From: Saccharopolyspora gloriosae
GTDB lineage: Bacteria; Actinomycetota; Actinomycetes; Mycobacteriales; Pseudonocardiaceae
Reading direction: 5' to 3'
DNA: 64,000 bases
Assembly: GCF_014203325.1 (NCBI RefSeq)
Contig: NZ_JACHIV010000001.1
Location: forward strand, 124,001-188,000
The translations under genes were made by a program, and so were the position numbers. This document shows positions 27,301-40,400 of the stretch, in pieces. The notes beneath the pieces are model-generated. The model saw only the letters and a list, made by a program, of their open reading frames with translations, ran no database searches and had not been told where the DNA came from. The number at the start of each line of letters is the position of its first letter. Positions within the stretch are counted from its first letter, which is position 1.

Positions 27301-27804
27301 GGGCGCAGCGGTGAGCCGTACCCGTACCCGGTGGCCCTCGGCTACATGTACATCCTGAAGCTGTCGCACCTGGTGGACGACAAGATCCACGCCCGGTCGA
27401 CCGGCCCGTACTCGATGATCACCCAGCAGCCGCTGGGCGGTAAGGCGCAGTTCGGTGGCCAGCGCTTCGGTGAGATGGAGTGCTGGGCCATGCAGGCCTA
27501 CGGCGCCGCGTACACCTTGCAGGAACTGCTGACGATCAAGTCCGACGACGTCATCGGTCGCGTGAAGGTCTACGAGGCGATCGTCAAGGGCGAGAACATC
27601 CCCGACCCTGGTATTCCGGAGTCGTTCAAGGTGCTCCTCAAGGAGCTGCAGTCGCTGTGCCTGAACGTCGAGGTCCTCTCGACCGACGGTGCCGCCATCG
27701 AGATGCGCGACGGGGACGACGAGGACTTGGAGCGTGCCGCGGCGAACCTCGGCATCAACCTGTCCCGCAACGAGTCGCCTTCGGTGGACGACGTCGTTCA
27801 GTGA
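24322..27804 (+). CDS. rpoB: DNA-directed RNA polymerase subunit beta
   Basis: 1160-residue catalytic subunit of RNA polymerase. The start is a TTG at 24322 (GGAAGGAC upstream; residues AVSRATKVS), as in mycobacteria. The rifampicin pocket is at residues ~416-450 ([25 protein letters not shown]). Other hallmarks are [31 protein letters not shown] with the NTP-site residues, [18 protein letters not shown] and the C-terminal [20 protein letters not shown]. Relative to E. coli, residues 518, 521 and 522 are Thr, Ile and Ala (here 427, 430, 431). rpoC follows 111 bases downstream. Confidence 0.98.
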   Translation: MAVSRATKVSAASNYTSGIAGAPRRVSFANIREPLEVPDLLDLQVQSFEWLVGNEAWFQRRVDAGEDSPVGGLEEVLSEISPIEDFSGSMSLSFTDPRFDEVKASVDECKDKDMTYAAPLFVTAEFTNHTTGEIKSQTVFMGDFPVMTNKGTFIINGTERVVVSQLVRSPGVYFDSSVDKTTDKDVYSVKIIPSRGAWLEFDVDKRDTVGVRIDRKRRQPVTVLLKALGWSAEAIRERFGFSETLMATLEKDHTAGQDEALLDIYRKLRPGEPPTKESAQTLLENLFFKEKRYDLARVGRYKVNKKLGLELPFDSGVLTEDDIVTTIEYLVRLHAGETSMGEGDLEVPVEVDDIDHFGNRRLRTVGELIQNQVRVGLSRMERVVRERMTTQDVEAITPQTLINIRPVVAAIREFFGTSQLSQFMDQTNPIAGLTHKRRLSALGPGGLSRERAGMEVRDVHPSHYGRMCPIETPEGPNIGLIGSLATFARVNPFGFIETPYRKVVDGRVTDQIDYLTADEEDRYVKAQANAPIDEDGTFLDERVLGRRKGGEVELLAPTEIDYMDVSPRQMVSAATAMIPFLEHDDANRALMGANMQRQAVPLLRSESPLVGTGMELRAAVDAGDVVTADKAGVIEELCADYVTVMADDGTRHTYRLQKFNRSNHGTCTNQKPIVNEGDRVEVGQVIADGPCTQNGEMALGKNLRVAIMPWEGHNYEDAIILSQRLVQDDVLTSIHIEEHEVDARDTKLGAEEITRDIPNVSEDVLADLDERGIIRIGAEVQGGDILVGKVTPKGETELTPEERLLRAIFGEKAREVRDTSLKVPHGETGKVIGVRVFNRDEDDELPPGVNELVRVYVAQKRKIQDGDKLAGRHGNKGVIGKILPIEDMPFTEDGAPVDIILNTHGVPRRMNIGQVLETHLGWIASQGWSIDGDPDWAKRLPSDLYEVEAGTNTASPVFDGAREEEITGLLGSTLPNRDGERMVKANGKAQLFDGRSGEPYPYPVALGYMYILKLSHLVDDKIHARSTGPYSMITQQPLGGKAQFGGQRFGEMECWAMQAYGAAYTLQELLTIKSDDVIGRVKVYEAIVKGENIPDPGIPESFKVLLKELQSLCLNVEVLSTDGAAIEMRDGDDEDLERAAANLGINLSRNESPSVDDVVQ

Positions 27805-27915
27805 CTTCGCCGCCGGTCCGCGGGCATGTGCCTGCCCGCGGACCGGCCATCGACCCAACCTGGCATTCCCGGCCGGTAGCCGGCCGGACCTTTCGACTAA
27901 GGGAGAAGACCCGAC

Positions 27916-31827
<3,912 letters not shown>

Positions 31828-31859
31828 GGTTCGCGGTCCGCGGTCGCGGAACAGTGCAC

Positions 31860-31895
31860 GGAAGGTCCCCGCTCGGGTTCGAGCGGGGACCTTCC
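31860..31895. terminator. Terminator downstream of rpoC
   Basis: GGAAGGTCCCCGCTCG (31860-31875) pairs perfectly with CGAGCGGGGACCTTCC (31880-31895) around a four-base loop. The 16-bp stem lacks a U-tract. It also lies beyond the convergent minus-strand gene at 31977, so it may act in both directions. Confidence 0.75.
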
Positions 31896-31976
31896 GCTGT
31901 CCGGGGAGGTCCGCCGCGCTGCGGCCGACGAGCGTGCGAGCGGCCACGCGCAGGGCGTGCCGCAACCGGGTGGCGA

Positions 31977-32324
31977 TCATGTCGGTGCTCCTTCCGCGTC
32001 GGCGGGGTCGTGGGACGCTCGCCGGGGACCGCCGCAGGTCGGCAGGCCGCGGCGGCGCGCTTCGGTGAGCAGGGCGAGCTGGTCGTGCAGCAGGCGGTGG
32101 CGCATCGCCTCGCACTCGCGGATCGCGGCGATCAGACCGGGATCCGAGTACGCGGCGGCGTGCTCGTCGGTGACCACGGGTGGTTCCGGCGGGCCGGCCT
32201 GAGCCGTCGGGTCGGCTGGATCGGCCTCGGGAGACCGGACCGCTCCGCTGGGAGTCCGGGGACGAACCGGGGCGAGGCGGAGCGGGCGGTGGTGGCGCGT
32301 TCTGGGGTCCATGACTCCGATCAT
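31977..32324 (-). CDS. Small hypothetical protein
   Basis: 115 residues, not recognised. The first half is Arg/Pro/Ala-rich; the second has a convincing amphipathic helix (SDPGLIAAIRECEAMRHRLLHDQLALLTEA) and ends with a Cys/Gly-rich tail. Third codon positions are strongly GC, consistent with real coding. The start is uncertain: ATG at 32324 or a second ATG at 32312 with GGAG only a few bases ahead. It runs convergently with rpoC and divergently from the oxidoreductase gene, whose start is 86 bases away. It could still be a chance frame. Confidence 0.45.
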   Translation of the reverse strand: MIGVMDPRTRHHRPLRLAPVRPRTPSGAVRSPEADPADPTAQAGPPEPPVVTDEHAAAYSDPGLIAAIRECEAMRHRLLHDQLALLTEARRRGLPTCGGPRRASHDPADAEGAPT

Positions 32325-32409
32325 CCAGAGTCGAACACCCGTTCGCCATTACACGAGCGGGTGGTCCGCGGCGGGAATACCGGCGCCCGCCCGCCGAGTT
32401 GCACGCGGC

Positions 32410-33348
32410 ATGCGATCAGTCGGAGTTTCCGAGTTCGGCGGGCCTGACGTGCTGCGCGAGTTCCAGGTCCCGCAACGGCACGCCGGCCCCGGTGAGGTCC
32501 GGATCAGGGTGCGCGCGGCGGCGGTCAACCCGACCGACACCGTGCTGCGCAGCGGGGCCTACGCCGAGCGGTTGCGGGAGAACCCGCCGCCGTACGTCCC
32601 CGGCATGGACGTCGCGGGCGAGCTCGACGAGGTGGGCGAGGACGTCGACACCGGGCTCGCGGTCGGGGACCGGGTGATGGCGGTCGTCGTGCCGCACGCC
32701 GCCCACGGCGGCTACTCGGAGAGCCTGGTGCTCCCGGCGAGGTCGGTGGTGCGGGTTCCGGCCGGGGTCGACCACGTGGCCGCTTCGACCCTGCCGATGA
32801 ACGGGCTGACAGCCCGGCAAGCGCTGGACCTGTTGGAGCTGTCGCCGGGGGACTCGCTGGCGGTCACCGGTGCGGCCGGAGCGTTCGGCGGATACGTCGT
32901 CCAGCTGGCCAAGGCCGACGGCCTGCGGGTGATCGCCGACGCGGCCGATGCCGACCGGGAGCTCGTCCGGTCGCTCGGCGCCGACGTCGTCGTGGAACGC
33001 GGCGACGACGTGGCGGCGCGCATCCGGGAGGTGGAACCGGACGGGGTGCCGGCGGTCGCGGACGGCGCGGTGCACAACGACCTGGTCGTGCCCGCGGTGC
33101 GCGACGGCGGCCGGATCGCGACGGTCCGGTTCTTCACCGCCGAAGCGGAGCGCGGCATCACCTACCGGCCGGTCTCGGTCCGGGATTACGCGCAGGAATG
33201 GGAGAAGCTCGACCGGTTGCGGGCCCAGGTGGAGCAGGGCGCGCTCAGCCTGCGGGTCGCGCGGACGTTCCCCGCGAGCGAGGCCGCCGAGGCGCATCGC
33301 GCACTCGAGGCGGGCGGCGTGCGGGGGAGGTTGGTGCTGGAGTTCTGA
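32410..33348 (+). CDS. Zinc-independent quinone oxidoreductase / NADPH-dependent alcohol dehydrogenase-like (MDR family)
   Basis: 312-residue medium-chain dehydrogenase/reductase. Residues ~25-110 form the GroES-like domain ([35 protein letters not shown]), followed by a Rossmann domain with the NADPH-binding turn [16 protein letters not shown]. The catalytic-zinc Cys/His ligands of true alcohol dehydrogenases are missing, so quinone or enone reduction is more likely. ATG at 32410 was chosen as it begins the conserved [15 protein letters not shown]; upstream in-frame codons lack homologous character. No strong ribosome site is visible. Substrate unknown. Confidence 0.8.
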   Translation: MRSVGVSEFGGPDVLREFQVPQRHAGPGEVRIRVRAAAVNPTDTVLRSGAYAERLRENPPPYVPGMDVAGELDEVGEDVDTGLAVGDRVMAVVVPHAAHGGYSESLVLPARSVVRVPAGVDHVAASTLPMNGLTARQALDLLELSPGDSLAVTGAAGAFGGYVVQLAKADGLRVIADAADADRELVRSLGADVVVERGDDVAARIREVEPDGVPAVADGAVHNDLVVPAVRDGGRIATVRFFTAEAERGITYRPVSVRDYAQEWEKLDRLRAQVEQGALSLRVARTFPASEAAEAHRALEAGGVRGRLVLEF

Positions 33349-33381
33349 GCCGCTGGCGGTAGTGGGCTCGGCGGAGTGTGA

Positions 33382-33417
33382 CCGGGACGGTGGCGTTGCG
33401 CGCCGCCACCGTCCCGG
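33382..33417. terminator. Bidirectional terminator between convergent genes
   Basis: CCGGGACGGTGGCG (33382-33395) pairs perfectly with CGCCACCGTCCCGG (33404-33417). It lies between the stops of the oxidoreductase (33348) and the minus-strand gene ending at 33502. Confidence 0.7.
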
Positions 33418-33501
33418 ATCCCCGGATGACCGGCGCCCCGCGCCCGTGGACGCATCGGAGCGCCGGTGTTCCGGGGACGTGTCAGCCGACCGGGAAGGTC
33501 G

Positions 33502-33978
33502 TCAGCTCTCCAGCTCGGACAGAGCCTTGCGCACCCGCTCGACCTCGGCCTCGAGTTCGGCGAGCTTCGCCTCGTGCTGCTCCCGAGCGGCGGACAGGAC
33601 TTCTTCGATGGCTTCGGAGATGTCCTGGTGCAGTTCCGCGGCGGCCTTCGACACCGCTGCCGCCGGGACCGGCAGTCCCTGGACGACCCGCTTGCCGGCG
33701 TGCAGGAGCTCGGCCTGCCACTCGCCTTCCGCGGTGCCCGTCACGGTCAGGGTGAGCTCGACCGTGCGGGTCTTCTTGGCGGTGCTCTGCTTGCGGGCGC
33801 GGGTCTTCTTGGGCGCGGGCTCCGGTGCCGCGTCGGCGTCCGCCGGGGCGGCATCGGTGGGTGCCGTCGCCTGCGCGGTGTCCACCTCGGCCTGGGCGGT
33901 GCCGTTCTCCGGCTGCGTCGGGGCCTGCTCGGCTTGGGTCTCTTCGCTGGTCACCTGGTCTGCTTCCTGCTCGCCCAC
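33502..33978 (-). CDS. Conserved actinobacterial coiled-coil protein (DUF6319-like)
   Basis: 158 residues from GTG 33978, which is preceded on the minus strand by AAGGAG; a longer start at 34023 is unsupported. Residues 1-55 are acidic/Gln/Thr-rich; a basic KKTRARKQSTAKKTR segment follows; then a small beta-rich domain (VELTLTVTGTAEGEWQAELLHAGKRVVQGLPVP). The C-terminal ~50 residues are a heptad coiled coil (EQHEAKLAELEAEVERVRKAL). The central part resembles what is annotated as DUF6319 in relatives; function unknown. The basic stretch could contact nucleic acid (inference). Confidence 0.6.
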   Translation of the reverse strand: MGEQEADQVTSEETQAEQAPTQPENGTAQAEVDTAQATAPTDAAPADADAAPEPAPKKTRARKQSTAKKTRTVELTLTVTGTAEGEWQAELLHAGKRVVQGLPVPAAAVSKAAAELHQDISEAIEEVLSAAREQHEAKLAELEAEVERVRKALSELES

Positions 33979-34100
33979 GGTTTCTCCTTGATGTGCGCCG
34001 GTCGGTGACCCAGGATAGAACACCAGTTCCCCTCAGCCGTGGCGGCGGGAGGGCCCGGCGCGCGAGGGCACTGTAGCGGGGCGTGCCGGGCCACCGACGG

Positions 34101-35504
34101 TCATGGGTCGAGCGTGTCGAGCAATGCTTCCAGCGCGGGGCGGAAGGCGTGCTCGGCCGGAGCTGCGTAGCCGATCACCACGCCGGGCGGGTGCTCGCCG
34201 CGGCGCACCCACCACGGCCCGAGCGCTTCGAGCTCGACGCCGCGGCTGCGCGCCCGAGCCATGATCTCCTGCTCGCTCGGCCCGTCCGGGGCGAGGCGCA
34301 AAGTGAGGTGCAGGCCAGCGGAGATCCCCGCCGGATAGCGCCGATGGCGGGTCCGGAGGCCGTCCAAGCCCTCCAGCAGCTGCTCGCGCCGCGCCCGGTA
34401 CGCCGCCCGAGATCGGCGGACGTGCTGGTCGTAGGCGCCGGAGCGGAGCAGCTCGCCGAGCGCGAGCTGGTCGAACAGCGGCCCGTACCTGCCGTGCGTC
34501 TTCATCTCCCGCACCGGTTCGACGAGCCGCGCGGGCAGCGCCAGCCACGCGATGCGCAGCGCCGGGGCGAGGGTCTTGCTCGCCGTTCCGGCGTAGATCA
34601 CCGTGTCGGGCGCCATGCCCTGCAGCGAGCCGACGGGCCGCCGGTCGAAGCGGAACTCGCCGTCGTAGTCGTCCTCCACGATGATCCTGCCGTCGGCCTT
34701 GGCCGCGCGGATCAGCGCTGTCCGCCGCTGCGCCCGCATCGTGACGCCGAGCGGGAACTGGTGCGCGGGGGTGACGACGGCGGCGGGGCTGCGCAGCGCG
34801 GACACGTCGATGCCGCCGTCGTCGACGGGGACGCCGTGCACCGACATCCCGTTGTCCTCGGCGATGGTCCGGAAGTGCGGCAGCGACGGGTCCTCGAAGT
34901 CCACCGACGTCACGCCTCGCGCGTGCAGGGCCCTGCTGATCAGCGACAACGCTTCGCTGTAGCCGTTGCAGACGATCAGTCGATCCGGTGAGGTGTGCAC
35001 GGCCCGCGCCCGCCGGAGGTACTCGGTGAGCGCTTCCCGCAGTGCGAGCGGACCTTGCGGATCGCCGTAGTCGAGGTCGTCGGCGGGCATGGTGCGCAGG
35101 ATGCGACGGCTCGCCGCGAGCCAGTCCTTGCGCGGGAAGGCGCTCAGGTTCGGCCTGCCCGGCCGGAAGTCCCAGCGCGGCGTGCGGGGAGCCGGGCGCG
35201 GAGCCGCGGGTTCCGGGCGTTCGCCGCTGCGGAGCCGGTCGGCGACGGTGGTCGGCGCGCCCTGCCGGGACAGCAGGAACCCCTCGGTGCCGAGCTGGAC
35301 GTACGCGCGGGTCACGGTGCCGCGAGCGATGCCGAGGTCGTGGGCGAGGGCCCTGGTGGAGGGCACGCGACTGCCCGCGGCGAGCCGTCCGTCGCGGATC
35401 GCGGCGCGCAACGCCTCGGCGAGCGCGCCGCTGTCCGGCCGACCGGACCAGTCCAAGTGCAGGTCCAGTCCCGATTCGGGCGAACTGGACCGATCGCGGG
35501 TCAC
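34101..35504 (-). CDS. MocR/PdxR-type transcriptional regulator (GntR wHTH fused to aminotransferase fold)
   Basis: 467 residues from GTG 35504. Residues ~15-85 are a GntR winged helix (AIRDGRLAAGSRVPSTRALAHD, GIARGTVTRAYVQL). The rest is a class I aminotransferase fold: RPGRPNLSAFPRKDWL, VCNGYSEALSLI, EDDYDGEFRF with the pyridine-N aspartate, and the PLP lysine in YAGTASKTLAPALR. Such proteins sense PLP or an amine and usually regulate a divergent neighbour. Here the divergent neighbour, 123 bases away, is an ADP-ribosylglycohydrolase gene, an unusual partner. A -10-like TAATCT (35576-35581) lies between them. Confidence 0.88.
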   Translation of the reverse strand: MTRDRSSSPESGLDLHLDWSGRPDSGALAEALRAAIRDGRLAAGSRVPSTRALAHDLGIARGTVTRAYVQLGTEGFLLSRQGAPTTVADRLRSGERPEPAAPRPAPRTPRWDFRPGRPNLSAFPRKDWLAASRRILRTMPADDLDYGDPQGPLALREALTEYLRRARAVHTSPDRLIVCNGYSEALSLISRALHARGVTSVDFEDPSLPHFRTIAEDNGMSVHGVPVDDGGIDVSALRSPAAVVTPAHQFPLGVTMRAQRRTALIRAAKADGRIIVEDDYDGEFRFDRRPVGSLQGMAPDTVIYAGTASKTLAPALRIAWLALPARLVEPVREMKTHGRYGPLFDQLALGELLRSGAYDQHVRRSRAAYRARREQLLEGLDGLRTRHRRYPAGISAGLHLTLRLAPDGPSEQEIMARARSRGVELEALGPWWVRRGEHPPGVVIGYAAPAEHAFRPALEALLDTLDP

Positions 35505-35627
35505 GGCACCGGACCCTATCGAACGCGGGCCGGGCGCGGGTCGCTGAACCCGCCTGCCCACGGGCTCCTGGTTGCTAATCTCCGGTAGGTCGAGAGCCTG
35601 GCACGTCGGAGAACGAGGACAGCGAAG

Positions 35628-36731
35628 ATGCAGCAAGCACCACCCGACGCGCACGAACGCTTCCTCGGCAGCATGCTCGGCGGCGCGTTGGGGGACGCGT
35701 TGGGCTTCGCCGTCGAGTTCCACTCGATGGACAAGATCCGCGAACGCCACGGGGCCGCCGGGCTGACCGAGCCGGCGCCCGCGCAGGAGAAGGCGGAGAT
35801 CTCCGACGACACCCAGATGATGCTGTTCACGCTGGAAGGCCTGATCCGGGCGCACGTGGCGCGGCGGATGAAGCCCGTGGACAACGACCCGGTGCCGGAA
35901 GTGCAGCACGCGTACCAGCGGTGGTTGCACACGCAGGGCCGGAGCTGGGCGGAATCGGCGGGGCCGTACGCCGTGCACTTGGCCGAGCCGGACGGCTGGC
36001 TGATCACCGAGCGCGGCCTGTTCGCGACGCGCGCCCCCGGCAACACGTGCATGACCGCCCTGATCGGGTTCGCCCGCACGCACCGGCAGGCGTCCCAGGA
36101 CAACGCGATCAACGACTCCAAGGGTTGCGGCGGGGTGATGCGCGCTGCCCCGGTCGCGGTCTGGTCGCACGACCCTGCGGAGGTCTTCCACGCGGCCGTC
36201 GGCGTCGCGGCGCTCACCCACGGGCACCCGTCCGGCTACCTGTCGGCGGGCGTGCTGGCGGTCATCGTGCACCAGCTGATCCGCGCCGTGCCGCTGCCGG
36301 ACGCCGTGCGGCTCGCGCGGGACCTGCTGCTGCGGTGGCGCGGCCACGAGGAGCAGCTGCGGTCGCTGGACGCCGCGGTGGAACTGGCGGCGGAGGGGAT
36401 CGTCGCGCCGGAGCGGTTGGAGGAGCGGCTCGGCGGCGGCTGGGTCGGTGAGGAAGCACTGGCCATCGGCCTGTACGCGGCGCTCGCCGCGCCCGACGTG
36501 CGGGACGCGTTGCGGCTGTCGGTGAACCACTCCGGCGACTCGGACTCGACCGGGATGGTCTGCGGCAACATCGTGGGGGCGCTGCACGGGGACCGGGCGC
36601 TGCCGCCGGAATGGCTGGACGTGCTGGAACTGCGCGAGGTCGTGACGGCGTTGTCGCAGGACGCGCTCGTCGAGTTCAGCCCGGCCCCACCGACGAACGC
36701 CACCTGGAGCACCAGGTACCCAGCTTGGTGA
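35628..36731 (+). CDS. ADP-ribosylglycohydrolase family protein (intact, single domain)
   Basis: 367-residue ARH/DraG-type hydrolase, predicted to remove ADP-ribose from modified proteins or nucleic acid using two Mg ions. ATG at 35628 with ACGAGGACAG upstream. All metal motifs are present: SDDTQM (59-64), NDSKGCGG (162-169) and GDSDSTG (303-309); GGALGDALGFAVE opens the fold. It ends RYPAW. It is highly similar along its length to the C-terminal domain of the 821-residue protein at 48.4 kb, so the two are paralogues by duplication within the island. A palindromic repeat follows the stop. Confidence 0.9.
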   Translation: MQQAPPDAHERFLGSMLGGALGDALGFAVEFHSMDKIRERHGAAGLTEPAPAQEKAEISDDTQMMLFTLEGLIRAHVARRMKPVDNDPVPEVQHAYQRWLHTQGRSWAESAGPYAVHLAEPDGWLITERGLFATRAPGNTCMTALIGFARTHRQASQDNAINDSKGCGGVMRAAPVAVWSHDPAEVFHAAVGVAALTHGHPSGYLSAGVLAVIVHQLIRAVPLPDAVRLARDLLLRWRGHEEQLRSLDAAVELAAEGIVAPERLEERLGGGWVGEEALAIGLYAALAAPDVRDALRLSVNHSGDSDSTGMVCGNIVGALHGDRALPPEWLDVLELREVVTALSQDALVEFSPAPPTNATWSTRYPAW

Positions 36732-36930
36732 GGTCTTGGGGGGCGGGGTCTTTTTGCTCGGGTGGTCCTGTGGCGGAACCTCAGCTGTCTTCTCGCTGCG
36801 GGATCTTTTTCCCGAGTGGCTCCGCCACGAGGGAAAAAGCTGTCCTCGCGAGAAGACAGCTGAGAACCCGCGGGTGGTCGATCTGCGTAGGTGGTCGCTG
36901 CTCAGCGACTTCGTCGCTGACAGGACACTG
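36731..36930 (+). repeat. Dispersed palindromic repeat, full copy C
   Basis: Same architecture as copy B with different arm sequences. Hairpin 1: CTCAGCTGTCTTCTCGC (36780-36796) with its exact complement at 36848-36864; inner stems CTTTTTCCC (36805-36813) with GGGAAAAAG (36831-36839) and GTGGC-tcc-GCCAC (36816-36828). Hairpin 2: CAGCGAC-TTC-GTCGCTG (36903-36919), followed by ACAGGACA. The arms differ from copy B by changes that preserve pairing. It lies directly after the ARH stop. Confidence 0.8.
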
Positions 36931-36984
36931 ATCAAAAGCCGGGACTGGGTACTGACTTGCGTTGGTCAGCCGATCAGGTGATTT

Positions 36985-37068
36985 GGGGGCGGTTGGTGGG
37001 GTGTGCGGGGCTTCGGGGGACGGGATTCGGGGGTGCGCCGGCGTGGGGGAGTCGGTGGTGGGTGGGGG
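36985..37068 (+). other. Dense G-run tract in a gene-free interval
   Basis: The interval 36932-37448 has no convincing gene. Within it, this 84-base stretch carries about nine runs of three to five G on the plus strand (for example 36985-36989, 36998-37001, 37007-37010, 37015-37019, 37029-37033, 37045-37049, 37064-37068). It could form G-quadruplexes in DNA or RNA. The proline-rich frames on the opposite strand are a by-product of this composition. Confidence 0.6.
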
Positions 37069-37448
37069 ATCGGCGGTTCTTGTGGCGGGCCGGGATCGGT
37101 GTCGGGTGAGCCCGGCGGCGGGGGCCGGGCGGTGCGCATCGGGCGTGGTGATCGCGTCGTGAGCAACGTCTCGATCTCGGCGGCACCCGTCGTGGCCACC
37201 GACGTTCCGCGGCGCGCGACACCCGGCCGTTCGATCATTCGGGGGAGTCGGCATCGGTGTCGGTCAAGTGCGGCAACATTGCGGGGTGCGGTCAACGGGA
37301 TCGACGCCGTTCCACCGGAACGGCCGCGACGTCCGGGAAGTGCTCGGACATGATCCGCCTCAACGGTGTGGCGGCCCTGGCGACCGACGGCTCGTGACCG
37401 CATGGCGCGCGTCGTTGCCCCGCACGGTGACCCGACAGGAGACTGGGG

Positions 37449-40400
37449 ATGACCGGTGACACCTCGTGGTTCGCGAACACGCACGGTTCGGCGGTGTCGC
37501 GGCGAGAGCCGCGCGCGTTGAGCTGGTCGGACCGGTTCCGCGGCGCGCTGCTCGGCGGTGCCGTGGGCGACGCGCTGGGCGCGGGGGTGCGCACCCGCTC
37601 GGCCTGGGACATCCAGCACTGGTTCGGCAAGCAGGGCGTCGCGGACTACCTGCCGGTGTTCGGCAGGCGCGGCGGCGTCACCGAGCTGACCCAGCTCGCG
37701 GTGTTCACCCTGGAGGCGCTGCTGCGTGCCCGTGCGGTCAACGGTGAATCCGCCGAGTGGTTACCGACCCCCGTGATCCGCACGAACCACCTGCGCTGGC
37801 TCTACACGCAGGGCGTTCCGTGGGAGTACGCCATGTCCGGCTACCTGCAGACGCACCCGGAGCCGAGCGGGTGGCTGCTGGAGACGCCGCAGCTGTTCTC
37901 CACCCGAAATCCGGCCGGTGGCGCCCTGTCGGGGCTGGGCAAGCTCGCCACGCAGCCCCCGGCGCAGGCCACCCACGACTCGCGGTTCGGTTCGGTGGTG
38001 CGCCCCGGATTCGCCGATTGCGCGGTGTGGGCGGCGCCGACGATGGTGTGGAGCACCTCGGAGGACCGCGTGTTCGCGGCGGGCGCCGACGTGGCTCGGT
38101 TGCTCACCGACGACCTGAACGTGCACGGGGCGGCCGGGTTCCACGCGGACGTCCTGACCCAGCTCATCCAGGGCGACATCGGGTTGTGGGACGCGGTGGG
38201 GCTCACCGACACCCGGCTGAGCTCGCTGCACAGCGGCGTGGAGGGGCCTGCCGCGGTGCGCAGGGCGGTGCACGCGGCGATGTTCGCGACCCGCGACGGC
38301 CGCCGCCCGCAGCCCGCCGAACTGGACGCGGAGTTCGACACGGAGCACAAGCCCGGTGAGCTCGGCACCGCACTGGCCTCGGTCGCGGCCACGGGGAGCT
38401 TCGCGGACGCCGTGGTGATGGCCGTCAACGTGTCGGCGGACAGCAGCGTCACGGGCGCGATGGCCGGTCAGCTCGCCGGAGCCCTGTACGGGCCGGAGGC
38501 GATTCCGCCGCGGTGGCGCGACGAACTCGAACTGGGCGACATCATCGAGACCCTGTGCGCGGACGCCGCGGAGGCCTTCGCGCCGCCGCCCCCGCCGCCC
38601 CCGCTGCCGAAGTGGGCGCAGCGCTACGTCGGTGATCCGCGGCGCGAGGCCGCGGGCCCGCGGGAGCTCGGCGCTCCTGAGCACGTGACCACCGTGGACA
38701 GCGGCAGAGGCCCGGAACCGGTCCGCTCGGTGGACGGCAGCAACGACCCCACCATGATCATCGATCTCGGTCAGATCGAGTCCCACGCGGATTCCTTGGA
38801 GTTCGGCGAACCGGGCACCGGGGAGCCCGAGCAGGTCGCGCGGCCGGTGGAGCCCGAACCCGAGCCCGCCCCGGAACCCGAGCGGCCCGCGGCGAACTCG
38901 TTCACCCAGACCACCGACCGCACCGACCTGTCGCTGCTCGCCGCGCACCGGCCCGTCGACGACGCCGACGAGTCCCGGCCGATGCCCGACCTCGGCGCCG
39001 GTGGTTTCTCGCTGTCCACCGACCGCACCGATCGGGAAGAGCTGGCCCGGCTGGCGAAGCTCGTCTCGTTGCGGCCCGAGGAGGCCGGCCGCATCCCGGT
39101 CGCCGAACCGGAACCGCCGGTGGAGGAAGCGGAAGCGCCCCAGGGCCCGCCGCCTGCGGCGCAGCAGCCCTACGAAGCACCCGCCGGGCAGCCGTACGAG
39201 CACGGCAGGCGGTGGACATCCGACGACGTTCCCGACGCCGGTGAGCAGGGCGAAGCGGCCGAGGTGGAATTCCCCGACGCGGATTCGGACACGCCTCGGG
39301 CCGAGGGGCCCGGGACCGAGCGACTCCCCGTGCCGAACGCCGCGGAACCGGACCAGCGCGGCGCGGACGTCGCACCGGAACCGCGGGAACAGCAGGTCCA
39401 GCCGCCGCAAGTGCCGGAACCGGAGGCGCCGCAACCCACCGAGCAGGAAGCGCCGGTGCACCGCGCTGCCGAGCCGGAGGCGCCGGTGAGCGACGCGCGC
39501 GCCACCAAGGCCGCCTCCGGCGGGCACGCGAAGTCGGAGACGACCGACGAGGTCGCGCCGTCGCTGACCGAGCGGGTGCTCGGCTGCTTCCTCGGTGGCG
39601 CGCTCGGCGACGCGCTCGGGTCGGATCTGGAGTTCGTCACCGCCGAGCAGATCACCGAGAAGTTCGGCTCCGCGGGCCCGCAGGGCCTGCGGGAGGCCTA
39701 CGGCGTGCAGGGCGCGATCACCGACGACACGCAGATGACGCTGTTCAGCGCCGAAGGGCTGATCCGCGGCGGCATCGCGCGGCGCACCCTCGGCAGCACC
39801 GACCCGCTGCCGGAGATCCAACTGGCGTACCAGCGCTGGCTGCACACCCAAGGCGTCGAGTGGGAGGCCGCCGCGGGAGCGTTCCGCGCGGTGTACCCGG
39901 AACCGGACGGTTGGCTGGTGGAGGTCCCCGGCCTGTTCGCCGCCCGCGCCCCCGGCAAGACCATCTTCCGGGCGCTGACGCGGTTCGGCGACGGGCAGGC
40001 CGCGGGGTCGCTCACCGAGCCCATCAACGATTCGAAGGGCTGCGGCGGCGTGATGCGTTCGGCGCCGATGGCGATGTACTCGCCGGATCCGCCGGTGGCG
40101 TTCGAACTGGCTGCGCGGGCCGCTGCGCTCACCCACAGCCACCCCTCCGGCTACTTGTCGGCGGGAGCGCTCGCGGTGATCGTGCAGCAGGCGCTGCTGG
40201 GCCAGACCCTCGACGACGGCGTGTGGCTGGCGCTGCAGGTGCTGGAGACCTGGGACGGCCACGAGGAGACGAGCGCGCTGCTCAAGCAGGCCGTGGAGCT
40301 GGCCGAACGGGGTGAGCCCGGTCCGCAGGACATCGCGGAGACGCTCGGCGGCGGCTGGGTCGGGGAGCAGGCCCTGGCCATCGCGGTGTGCGGTGCGCTC

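Noticed and set aside
31828-31981. Possible short gene on the minus strand coupled (ATGA) to the small ORF at 31977, reading IATRLRHALRVAARTLVG
   Set aside because: It has no stop before running deep into antisense rpoC, and only about 50 codons are independent of rpoC. Not enough support.
36781-37619. Proline-rich minus-strand frames opposite the G-run tract
   Set aside because: Composition follows directly from the G-runs; there is no ribosome site and no conserved segment.
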